A DNA stretch of 6,517 nt from a bacterium (lineage in GTDB: Bacteria > Ratteibacteria > UBA8468), in the NCBI GenBank assembly GCA_030637775.1, contig DAOWFY010000054.1:1-6517 (forward strand). Reading direction: 5' to 3'. Below are positions 1-5,787 of the stretch, one piece after another. Under the pieces are notes generated by a model. That model was not told the DNA's origin and made no database searches. It saw only the letters and a list, made by a program, of their open reading frames with translations. How positions within the stretch are numbered: the stretch's first letter is position 1; each line of letters starts with the position of its first letter. The position numbers were made by a program, and so were the translations under genes.

Positions 1-132
1 CATAAAGTTAGGCCACATGCTTCTCTTGATTATTTAACCCCAGAGGAGTATTATTATAAACATCAGGCTAATAAATTAAATGTTGAAAATGGAGTCGAAA
101 TGAAGGTGTCTCAATTCTTACCCATGTATTGA
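1..132 (+). mobile_element. 3' end of an rve-type (integrase-core) transposase gene
   Basis: The window opens inside an open frame of 43 codons that stops with TGA at 130-132. Its residues include RPHASLDYLTPEEYY, the usual C-terminal signature of DDE transposases with an integrase core (IS3/IS481-like: RPH, a leucine-tyrosine pair, then TP-E-Y). The catalytic DDE region would lie left of the window, so neither the family nor the integrity of the element can be judged. The tail is followed within 60 bases by a HEPN/MNT gene pair in the same direction, so the element's right end probably lies between 133 and 189. No inverted repeat could be assigned because the other end is not visible. Assignment to a transposase is fairly safe; the exact IS family is a guess. 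Confidence 0.75.
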
Positions 133-146
133 ACCTGCGCATTTAG

Positions 147-175
147 TTGACATTTTGAATAAATTGTGGGAAAAT
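147..175 (+). promoter_or_regulatory. candidate promoter for the HEPN/MNT pair
   Basis: A perfect TTGACA (-35) at 147-152 is followed after 17 bases by GAAAAT at 170-175, which matches TATAAT at four of six positions. Transcription would start near 182, only about 8 bases before the ATG at 190. That fits the lack of any Shine-Dalgarno sequence there and suggests a nearly leaderless transcript. The box lies just after the transposase stop, so it may be an outward-facing promoter supplied by the element's end. This is inference from consensus matching only. Confidence 0.35.
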
Positions 176-189
176 GAACTGATATAGCC

Positions 190-600
190 ATGGATAAACG
201 AAAGGAGGAAGCAAGCCGCTGGTTGAAACAGGCAGAGAAGGATTTGAAGACAGCAGGAGATATGATTGAGAAAGAAAATTATAATTGGGCTTGTTTTATT
301 TGCCAGCAGGCAGCAGAAAAAGCTTTGAAGTCTGTCTATATCTCACGTGCAGAAAGTAGCGAACCAGTTCACAGTTTATTCTATCTCCTCCGAGGTGATG
401 CCAGGAAAGGCCTAAAGGGAATTCCTGAACTGCAGAATATGGTAAAGGAAGCACAGGAACTGGATAAAGTCTATATACCTACCCGTTATCCTAACGGAAT
501 ACCTACGGGAATCCCTTCAGAATTCTATACCCAAAAGGATGGAGAGAAATGTCTAAGAATGGCCAGGAAAATAGTTGGCGCAGTGAAAAAGCTCTTTTAG
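190..600 (+). CDS. HEPN domain protein (partner of MNT nucleotidyltransferase)
   Basis: This 136-residue protein has the full pattern of the HEPN family (PF05168 type): an N-terminal helix with W11 and A15-x-x-D18-L19-x-x-A22, a second helix with CQQAAEKALKS at about 38-48, then HSL at 61-63, a YPTRYPNG-like turn (YIPTRYPNGIP, 95-105) and a final helix. An in-frame TAG directly upstream at 184-186 fixes the start at or after 190, and the conserved first helix argues for ATG 190. HEPN proteins beside MNT genes act as toxin-antitoxin pairs or as all-alpha partners of the nucleotidyltransferase; some HEPN toxins are RNases. The RNase motif RX4-6H (RX4HXY in HepT) is not evident here: H61 is present, but the nearest upstream arginine, R53, is eight residues away. 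Ribonuclease activity is therefore doubtful. No ribosome binding site is visible. The last 52 bases overlap the MNT gene. Confidence 0.85.
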   Translation: MDKRKEEASRWLKQAEKDLKTAGDMIEKENYNWACFICQQAAEKALKSVYISRAESSEPVHSLFYLLRGDARKGLKGIPELQNMVKEAQELDKVYIPTRYPNGIPTGIPSEFYTQKDGEKCLRMARKIVGAVKKLF

Positions 601-965
601 ATTACATTGCAAGGTTATCCCGAAAGCTCAAAGAGGTAAAAATTATTCTTTTTGGCTCGCAGGCTAGCGGTGAAAATTGCCGCTACAGCGACTATGACCT
701 CTTAGTCATTTCTGATAGTCTTCCTTCCGATTTCCACAAAAGAATTGACCTTCTCTGGGAAGAAAAACCTTCCTTTATTGATGCGATTGGTCTTAAAGTT
801 GATGAGACTGAAGAAATGATTCACCGCACTTTAATTCTGAAGGCTCTGACTCAAGGAGTTGTCCTTAAAGGAAATGTAGATTTTCTCAAAACACTTGCCC
901 ATAGATATATAAAAAAGGAAGGCCTTGTTCCTACTCCTATTGGCTTCACTCACTATAGGCCTTAA
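549..965 (+). CDS. minimal nucleotidyltransferase (MNT), antitoxin-like partner of HEPN
   Basis: The 138-residue protein carries the polymerase-beta-type nucleotidyltransferase signature: G36-S37 in LFGSQASGE, then SDYDLLV with D48 and D50. D78 in FIDAIG is the likely third metal-binding acid. In the related HepT/MntA system the MNT protein AMPylates and silences the HEPN toxin; the same role here is inference. The ATG at 549 sits inside the HEPN gene, 2 bases after a GGAGAG stretch (541-546), giving a 52-base overlap and suggesting co-expression. No later in-frame start would keep the N-terminal helix that precedes the GS motif. Residues after about 108 (the tail ending in THYRP) are not typical of the family. 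The end of the gene runs antisense to a remnant at 946-1080, so the tail may have been acquired at a junction. Confidence 0.85.
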   Translation: MSKNGQENSWRSEKALLDYIARLSRKLKEVKIILFGSQASGENCRYSDYDLLVISDSLPSDFHKRIDLLWEEKPSFIDAIGLKVDETEEMIHRTLILKALTQGVVLKGNVDFLKTLAHRYIKKEGLVPTPIGFTHYRP

Positions 966-1080
966 ATAAGGCGCGGTAATAGTGAAGTAGCCTCTCCGGC
1001 TCTGGATTTGCAGGAATTTCCGCAAGACAGAAGCCATTGTACCCGCCTTTCAGTTTATTTGCCCACAATTTCACTGACAT
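946..1080 (-). pseudogene. C-terminal remnant, sugar-phosphate isomerase/epimerase-like
   Basis: A 44-codon frame runs from an ATG at 1080-1078 to TGA at 948-946. Its end reads GGYNGFCLAEIPANPEPE, then RLLHYYRALFKAY. This resembles the last strand and helix of xylose-isomerase-like TIM-barrel proteins, which typically have a G-Y-x-G-F/W...E-I stretch followed by a helix with a Y-R-x-L pattern. The rest of the barrel (some 230 or more residues) is absent. The frame overlaps the last 26 bases of the beta-propeller gene upstream and, antisense, the last 20 bases of the MNT gene. I read it as the tail of a gene that once ended the URO-D operon and was mostly deleted. The family call rests on recognition of a short segment, so it is tentative. 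Translation as a small peptide is possible but unlikely to be functional. Confidence 0.5.
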
Positions 1081-2194
1081 TCAATACATAAATCTGCCGG
1101 CTTCCTTCATGGGCTGAGTCTATACATATCTTTTTGCCATCACGGCTCCACCGGGGGTGAAGGTCACAACGGATTTCACCGGTAAGTTCCGGAGGAGAAA
1201 AGAAATCTCCCGGATTTATTCTCTTGCCATCTACTACCCGATACAGGATAAGTCTTCGCATTTGTTTAGCATCTGGATAGGTATCGGTAAGGATATACTT
1301 TCTATCCGGGGAGTAACTGCAATGCCCATCAGAGGTCAATACTCCTTCTCCGACAATTTCTTTTTTAGAAGTTTTGTCAGTAAATAGCAAATAATGATTA
1401 TGAAAATATTCCCAGGCTAAAATTTGGGATGAGTTATACCAGTCAAAATGTGATATTTGGTCGGATAGATGAAAGATATCGGAACCATCTACATTCACCG
1501 TAAACATCCTGGTATATAAAAGATTTTTCTTTCTCCACCGATGAAGAAAAAGGAATCGGGAATTGTCTGAGTTGAATAACAAATGGTTGAAATAATGCTT
1601 GCATCCATCCATGCTGTCTTTATGCTTGAACTCCACAATCTGTTTTATAGATATTATTAGTTTATATTCGCCGGTTTCTATATCCATTAAATAAATGCCA
1701 TCATCCGCCGGAGCCAACTCATCTTCCCAGGGGTCAGCCAGTCCAACGTAGCCGTAGCCAGGACGCATCTTATGAATTCGGGCAAAGTTCACACTCAGAG
1801 CAAGTTTCCCGTCATTACTTACGGCATATACCGGCAAAGGTAACTGCCTGCTTTCACCAGTGAATAGATTGCGAATGTGAGAGACAAATCTATCCTTTTC
1901 ACGCGAATTATAAATGATAAGACTCTCAGGGGCGCTCGGCATCCACCTGAGCATCGTCCCCTGCTGCCAATTCCAGGTTTTAGTTTCGGCTATCGGTCTC
2001 CAGCGATTATTATTTTCTGTATCGATTAAGCCAATTACGGCGGTATCGTCAGGTCCAGGAGGATGGTCCATAAATTCAGTCTCCATGCCCAGCATATATC
2101 TACCGGTTTTATCCCAGGGAGATTTATCATAATAGCCGAAAAAGCGGTGCTTTGGACCAGATGTTACCGCACGAGCGATAAACCTATTTTTCAT
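1055..2194 (-). CDS. PL22/TolB-like beta-propeller protein (oligogalacturonate lyase-like)
   Basis: This 379-residue protein has repeated beta-propeller blades with PD40/WD40-like turns (VSNDGK at 125-130, FNSDNSR at 207-213, YSPDRK at 294-299, WSRDGK at 349-354). It starts with a conserved HRFFGYYDKSPWD segment (16-28). Conserved histidine motifs are NHLLF (203), SHFDW (249), DGHCSYSPD (291), DLHPRWS (346) and SAHEGSRQ (362). The fold and histidine spacing resemble the oligogalacturonate lyase family PL22, which binds Mn2+ through histidines and a glutamine and cleaves unsaturated oligogalacturonides. Whether this protein is a lyase is inference; it could be a binding propeller. No signal peptide or membrane segment is seen, so it should be cytoplasmic. 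It starts 7 bases after the third URO-D-like gene, with no Shine-Dalgarno, and is likely the last intact gene of that operon. Confidence 0.75.
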   Translation of the reverse strand: MKNRFIARAVTSGPKHRFFGYYDKSPWDKTGRYMLGMETEFMDHPPGPDDTAVIGLIDTENNNRWRPIAETKTWNWQQGTMLRWMPSAPESLIIYNSREKDRFVSHIRNLFTGESRQLPLPVYAVSNDGKLALSVNFARIHKMRPGYGYVGLADPWEDELAPADDGIYLMDIETGEYKLIISIKQIVEFKHKDSMDGCKHYFNHLLFNSDNSRFLFLHRWRKKNLLYTRMFTVNVDGSDIFHLSDQISHFDWYNSSQILAWEYFHNHYLLFTDKTSKKEIVGEGVLTSDGHCSYSPDRKYILTDTYPDAKQMRRLILYRVVDGKRINPGDFFSPPELTGEIRCDLHPRWSRDGKKICIDSAHEGSRQIYVLNVSEIVGK

Positions 2195-2201
2195 TATTAT
2201 A

Positions 2202-3389
2202 TTACAGCCAACCGGTCAGTTTTGCCAGGAGGCGGGAGTATTCAATATAATTGTCCCAGGAAATATCGGAGGGAACGCCATGGTCACAGGAGGGAATAAA
2301 TCCTCCCTTTTTTAATAATGGTGGTACTACCCGCATCACTTCCTTTTCTATTATCTTACCACCCTTGGCAATGGCACGCTTATCAATCCCTCCGTGGTAA
2401 GCCATTTGCTTACCATAGGTTTTGCGGTATTGCACAATGTCATTTCCGGCGGCCACCTCCATTGGACAACAGCAATTGATACCGGCTTCAATCCAGAGAG
2501 GGATTAATTCGCCAATATAGCCGTCGGAATCCAGATCAATTATGGGACAGCCCCCTCCTCTGTCTTCCCCTCCCTCGAGGGGAGGGGATTGAGGGGAGGG
2601 CGATAGTTGCGAAATTTTCTTAATCTGATTAGCCCAGCGCTTCCAGACCGGCAGGAGAAATCTTCTAACCATCTCTGGCGAAATCATACTATGTTCTTTG
2701 TAAGCCATATCCTCGGAGATACAGATATGGTCAACCGCAACATTTTTCAGGATCGGGGACAATGTTTCCGAGATAAATTTGCTCCAGAAATCAATCATCT
2801 CGGCCACAAAATCTGGCTCTTTAATCATCAGCATACAGAGATTCTCAAATCCGCACCATTCCCGTAATTGCCAGAATGGACCGTTAACTCCGAGACTAAC
2901 AATATCATCTCTATCTTTCAATTTTCGGCATCTCTCCGCAAAATCTTCCGGGAAACGACCCGGTGTCTCAGGATTATATCTTTCCTTCATCCTTTCCCAG
3001 TCTTTTCTATTTTCTACCGGGAATTTGTGCCATTTTCTGGTGACAAAGTCCTTGGCACTGCGGATATAGGTGTAGTCGTATTTGTCCGAAATCTCGGTGA
3101 TTGCTCCCATCCAGTCCTGAACAATGTAATGCCCATCCTTGTGCTCCAGCACCTTCTCCTCAAATTTAGGCATCATCTGGAAGGAAACACCCAAGCTCAC
3201 CTGGGGTTTTGTTTGTTCCGGCTCTATTCCTAAGATTTCAAGAAGAACATCATAGTAGTTTTTCCCTTGGGGAAGGCCCTGTTTATGCCAGGCGGCAAGA
3301 GTAGATTCCCTTGCTCCTCCCGGAGAGAAAGGTATTTTATCCGGCTTTCCAAACAATAATGCCTCTCTAAATCTTTCCCTCGGATTCAT
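2202..3389 (-). CDS. URO-D-like TIM-barrel protein 3, with an in-frame repeat insertion
   Basis: This 395-residue protein belongs to the uroporphyrinogen decarboxylase/cobalamin methyltransferase superfamily (PF01208-like). Typical segments are MNPRERFREAL (1-11), GPFWQLREWCGFENL (170-184), ISEDMAYK (224-231), MISPEMVRRFLLP (235-247), IDLDSDG (284-290), PMEVAAGND (309-317), YHGGIDKR (331-338) and GGFIPSCDHGVP (362-373). The zinc motif HxC of methylcobamide methyltransferases is replaced by DLDSDG, so it is probably neither HemE nor an MtaA-type enzyme. The open frame continues 38 codons upstream, but ATG 3389 is chosen because the family begins at MNPRER and lies 1 base after the previous stop (TAA-A-ATG). 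There is no clear Shine-Dalgarno, so translation is probably coupled. Residues about 260-281, rich in S, P and G, are a repeat-encoded insertion where relatives have a short turn. Substrate and reaction are unknown. Confidence 0.85.
   Translation of the reverse strand: MNPRERFREALLFGKPDKIPFSPGGARESTLAAWHKQGLPQGKNYYDVLLEILGIEPEQTKPQVSLGVSFQMMPKFEEKVLEHKDGHYIVQDWMGAITEISDKYDYTYIRSAKDFVTRKWHKFPVENRKDWERMKERYNPETPGRFPEDFAERCRKLKDRDDIVSLGVNGPFWQLREWCGFENLCMLMIKEPDFVAEMIDFWSKFISETLSPILKNVAVDHICISEDMAYKEHSMISPEMVRRFLLPVWKRWANQIKKISQLSPSPQSPPLEGGEDRGGGCPIIDLDSDGYIGELIPLWIEAGINCCCPMEVAAGNDIVQYRKTYGKQMAYHGGIDKRAIAKGGKIIEKEVMRVVPPLLKKGGFIPSCDHGVPSDISWDNYIEYSRLLAKLTGWL
2551..2600. repeat. GC-rich imperfect palindrome inserted in the URO-D-like gene
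   Basis: The core is an 8-base stem, CCCCTCCC (2567-2574) against GGGAGGGG (2580-2587), with loop TCGAG. An outer arm, 2551-2560 against 2591-2600, pairs with one mismatch and one G-U. Read on the gene strand it encodes SPSPQSPPLEGGEDRGGG, a peptide of the SPPLEGG type seen where dispersed palindromic repeats invade coding regions. It keeps the reading frame. Its base composition (almost pure C/G tracts) differs sharply from the gene around it. Only this one copy is in the window. Confidence 0.75.
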
Positions 3390-3390
3390 T

Positions 3391-4554
3391 TTAAGTTGTG
3401 TCAGCATCAGGAGATGCTTCCCACTTAAACATTTTATCCTGAACTGAATGCCAGAGAGAGAGGACTGAGGACGGTTCTTCCCCTTCGGGTAAGTTAAAGA
3501 CAAGAAGAAGGGTTCCCTTTTTATGAAGGGGTTTTAAAAGTCGCACAAAGTATTCTTCCGTTCCTTCTTTTTCTTTCCTCGGAAAGGAGCCATAGTAGAT
3601 TTTCCCTTTAGATTCTAATTTTGGCAAGATTTTAGCCGGGTCATAATTTTCCGGATTGCCAAAGTTGATTCCCTTAACCTCGGGTATCCCCAAGAAGATA
3701 TCAAGAAGATGATTCCCTTTACCACAGAAGTGGAGCCAACCCCCTTCAAAAGGAGACAATGCTTTTTTAATATAAGGGGCGACAAATTTCTTAACTAAAT
3801 CGGGAGAGAGGAGGGTGGTTGTATCCTCACAGCAGCGCACTCCACAATTCCCCATAGAGAGAGAGTTGCCATGATACCCTGTATTTAAAGGTTCGTCAAC
3901 TACCTTCTTTAAATATTTTGTTGCCGCAATATAAACATAAGTAGAAAGCTCCATCAAATGGTGGACAAAATCCGGGTCATCATAGAGATCGGTAAATATC
4001 TCGTCCCCCCTGATTAAATGGGCAAGGTCGAAAGGACTCTGGGTATCGGGAAGGTAAACTGCCACCTTCCCCGTCAATCTTTCTTTAAAAAAACCCATAT
4101 ACTCTTTTGCTCGGGATATCAAGCCCTTTTCTGAAATTGGGTTTAAACCCTCTACGGAAAGTTTCTTAATCTCCTCCTTCTTCAAATGCTCTTTTAGCCA
4201 GGGCATCTTATCCGCAAAGACCTCTTCTTCAAGACCAAAAACAGAAGCAAGAAAACCGGTTCCCAGATTAGCTCGTACCGAAGGTAGGGCATCGCCTCCT
4301 GCCCTTACCGTGGACAGTGCTGCCCAGGCCTGTTCATACAACATTTTCTCCTTATCAAAGAACTGTTCCTTGAGGTTATAAGAAGGGGAATTTTTTCTTT
4401 CTAAGATTGAACCCCCTGCGAGCAAAAGAGGAAGATAGTCTAATTTCTCTCCTCTCCAAACGGCTGCCTGCCGTGCCTGACTCTGTAGTGGCGCTTGCTC
4501 TGCTCCTAACAAATTTAAAACTTTATCTAAAGGTACCCGCGAACTTGTATTCAT
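3391..4554 (-). CDS. URO-D-like TIM-barrel protein 2
   Basis: This 387-residue protein is a divergent member of the uroporphyrinogen decarboxylase/methyltransferase superfamily. Recognisable parts are YLPDTQSPFDLAHLIRG (167-183), the pre-strand region LYDDPDFVHHLMEL (190-203), a cysteine-rich GNCGVRCCEDTTTLLSP (235-251), and WLHFCGKG (273-280), where H275 and C277 match the HxC zinc-ligand motif of methylcobamide:CoM methyltransferases. A third cysteine ligand near the C-terminus is not obvious, so metal binding is uncertain. The start ATG overlaps the upstream gene's TGA by four bases (ATGA), and no Shine-Dalgarno is seen; its own stop is 1 base before the next URO-D-like start. It is clearly not a recent duplicate of its neighbours, which have different active-site motifs. 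A role as a methyltransferase or decarboxylase on an unknown substrate is inference. Confidence 0.8.
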   Translation of the reverse strand: MNTSSRVPLDKVLNLLGAEQAPLQSQARQAAVWRGEKLDYLPLLLAGGSILERKNSPSYNLKEQFFDKEKMLYEQAWAALSTVRAGGDALPSVRANLGTGFLASVFGLEEEVFADKMPWLKEHLKKEEIKKLSVEGLNPISEKGLISRAKEYMGFFKERLTGKVAVYLPDTQSPFDLAHLIRGDEIFTDLYDDPDFVHHLMELSTYVYIAATKYLKKVVDEPLNTGYHGNSLSMGNCGVRCCEDTTTLLSPDLVKKFVAPYIKKALSPFEGGWLHFCGKGNHLLDIFLGIPEVKGINFGNPENYDPAKILPKLESKGKIYYGSFPRKEKEGTEEYFVRLLKPLHKKGTLLLVFNLPEGEEPSSVLSLWHSVQDKMFKWEASPDADTT

Positions 4555-5537
4555 TTTAGAGGGTAATCTCCATACTTATGAAGAGTCTCCAAGGCGGCCA
4601 TATAGTTATCATATTTACTTCCAAAACATACACTATTACTGGTGCCTGAAATGAATCCTCCGCCAGGAGCTGCGTATTTTAAAGCGTAGAGCACATCTTT
4701 CCTGTTCTCTTCCGGTGTTCCATCGACAAGAGTCTCAATATTTATTCCTCCCCAAAAGGCTATTTTGTTGCCATATTTTTCCTTTAATCTTTTAAGGTCC
4801 ATATCTGCTGTCTTGCAGGCAATAGATTGCCAGCACTCATAGCCAGCCTCAATCAGTATATCCATTATCTTCCAATTATTGCCACAATTATGGCTCATTA
4901 CCCTTACTCCCCTTTGGTGCCCATAATCACTTAATTTTTTCATCCCGGGCAGAAATATTCTTCGGATAGTCTCGGGAGAAACCATCGGACCGTTAGAATC
5001 AGAAAAATCTCCCCCCGGCATAATGGTGTCCACCCCTTCATCGATACAGATTTTTGCTTTGCCATCTTGCCCTTTCTTCTTTATTTTAAATCCTGCATCA
5101 GGTGCATATTCTGATTCAAAAAATTCTCTTACCTCTTCTTTCGACTGAAATCTCCTTATTGAAGGAGTAGATACGCACAATATAGCATCATTTCCGGCAG
5201 AGTATTTAAAGATGCGTCCCCCTTGATCTTCCCATGTTTTTTCGTCTATTTGTTTGATTTTCTCCGGTTGTAAATCCCTGGGAGGAACAAAATGTACCGG
5301 CACCAAATCCTGGTCAAGTTTTTCTATAAGTTCTACTAAATCCTTCTTATAACTTTCTACTACCTCATCTCTTTTGCCAGCCCACAGGGCTAAGGTTTCT
5401 TTCCGCCTATTTCTCCAGTAGGTATCTCTTCCGATTACCTTTTCTGCTGTATCATGGTCTATTCCCCATTCTCCTATCGGAACCCGATCTGGCTCCTTAT
5501 AGTCTAAGGTTTGTAACACTCTCTCTTTTGAATTCAT
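4551..5537 (-). CDS. URO-D-like TIM-barrel protein 1 (methylcobamide methyltransferase-like), short
   Basis: The 328-residue protein starts with MNSKERVLQTLDYKEPDRVP, the usual N-terminus of the superfamily. It continues with DEGVDTIMPGGDFS (166-179), PMVSPETIRRIFLPG (184-198), VMSHNCGNNW (213-222), FWGGIN (261-266) and PGGGFISGTSNS (291-302). H216-x-C218 plus a late cysteine, C304, fit the H-x-C...C zinc site of MtaA/MtbA-type enzymes, which activate a thiol acceptor for methyl transfer. About 60 residues that usually carry the L-x-G-x-E segment and the following helices, between roughly residues 150 and 160, appear to be missing. This may be an in-frame deletion or a natural short form. It is the first gene of the operon: the start overlaps by ATGA the end of a small open frame (5608-5534), and the next gene again overlaps by ATGA. 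No ribosome binding site or promoter is visible directly upstream. Confidence 0.8.
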   Translation of the reverse strand: MNSKERVLQTLDYKEPDRVPIGEWGIDHDTAEKVIGRDTYWRNRRKETLALWAGKRDEVVESYKKDLVELIEKLDQDLVPVHFVPPRDLQPEKIKQIDEKTWEDQGGRIFKYSAGNDAILCVSTPSIRRFQSKEEVREFFESEYAPDAGFKIKKKGQDGKAKICIDEGVDTIMPGGDFSDSNGPMVSPETIRRIFLPGMKKLSDYGHQRGVRVMSHNCGNNWKIMDILIEAGYECWQSIACKTADMDLKRLKEKYGNKIAFWGGINIETLVDGTPEENRKDVLYALKYAAPGGGFISGTSNSVCFGSKYDNYMAALETLHKYGDYPLK

Positions 5538-5608
5538 AATAAAGAATTTATTTCTCTAAAGATCTCCAGCACCTCCAAGCATGAATGTGTTTCCGCCCCT
5601 TCTTTATC
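5534..5608 (-). pseudogene. possible C-terminal remnant of a lost upstream operon gene
   Basis: A frame of 24 codons, open after a TGA at 5611-5609, ends at TGA 5536-5534. It overlaps the start of the first URO-D-like gene by ATGA, exactly like the junction between the first and second URO-D-like genes. Its residues (GAETHSCLEVLEIFREINSLL at the end, twenty-one residues, helix-like) look like a real protein C-terminus rather than random translation. The overlapping DUF3368-like frame loses family similarity at the same point. I infer that a larger gene once preceded the operon and was cut at about 5600. The family is not recognised and the feature is short, so this is tentative. Confidence 0.3.
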
Positions 5609-5787
5609 TCAGTAACGCCAACTTTCCTTTCTCCCTTAATTATTAATTCTTGGTAAACAGTTTCTGAGATAAGGATTTTTCCAAAAAGAGTTTTAAGTAG
5701 ATGGAGACTCTTTATGAGGAATTCTTCTATAAGTTGGGTAGATAGGTAACACTTTCTGATATTTTGCTGTATTTTCTTATTCAACAA
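5548..5787 (-). pseudogene. truncated DUF3368-type PIN domain fragment
   Basis: Within this 79-codon frame, SLHLLKTLFGKILISETVYQ followed by ELIIKGERKVG closely follows the DUF3368 pattern (LHLLK-x-LFG...IP-x-x-VYEEL...KG...G), a PIN-nuclease relative usually paired with a small antitoxin. Upstream, STQLIEEFLIKS keeps the spacing of the family's SNTSPLIxLxKI segment but has lost its conserved S-N/D-T residues, including the first catalytic acid. After GVTEIKKG the similarity ends, and about half of the usual roughly 150 residues are missing. The only starts are TTG codons (5787-5785, 5784-5782) overlapping the end of the PIN gene upstream, without a ribosome binding site. I read it as an inactive remnant, cut where the URO-D operon begins. 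Expression as a short protein cannot be excluded. Confidence 0.6.

Noticed and set aside
959-972. Palindrome GCCTTA-AA-TAAGGC at the MNT stop, as a terminator
   Set aside because: The loop is only two bases and no T-run follows, so it is a poor terminator.
831-1037. 68-codon frame on the - strand
   Set aside because: It overlaps the MNT gene and the isomerase-like remnant, which is read in a different frame; the translation shows no family features.
2063-3233. Several + strand frames of 72-121 codons
   Set aside because: They are antisense to well-supported beta-propeller and URO-D-like genes, with unlike-protein composition and no start signals.
3390-3503. N-terminal extension of the third URO-D-like frame by 38 codons
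   Set aside because: It lies inside the end of the second URO-D-like gene, has no family similarity, and the conserved start MNPRER is at 3389.
3741-3770. LSPFEGG stretch in the second URO-D-like protein, similar to repeat-encoded peptides
   Set aside because: It sits at the normal strand before the HxCG motif, has no palindrome in the DNA, and needs no insertion to explain it.
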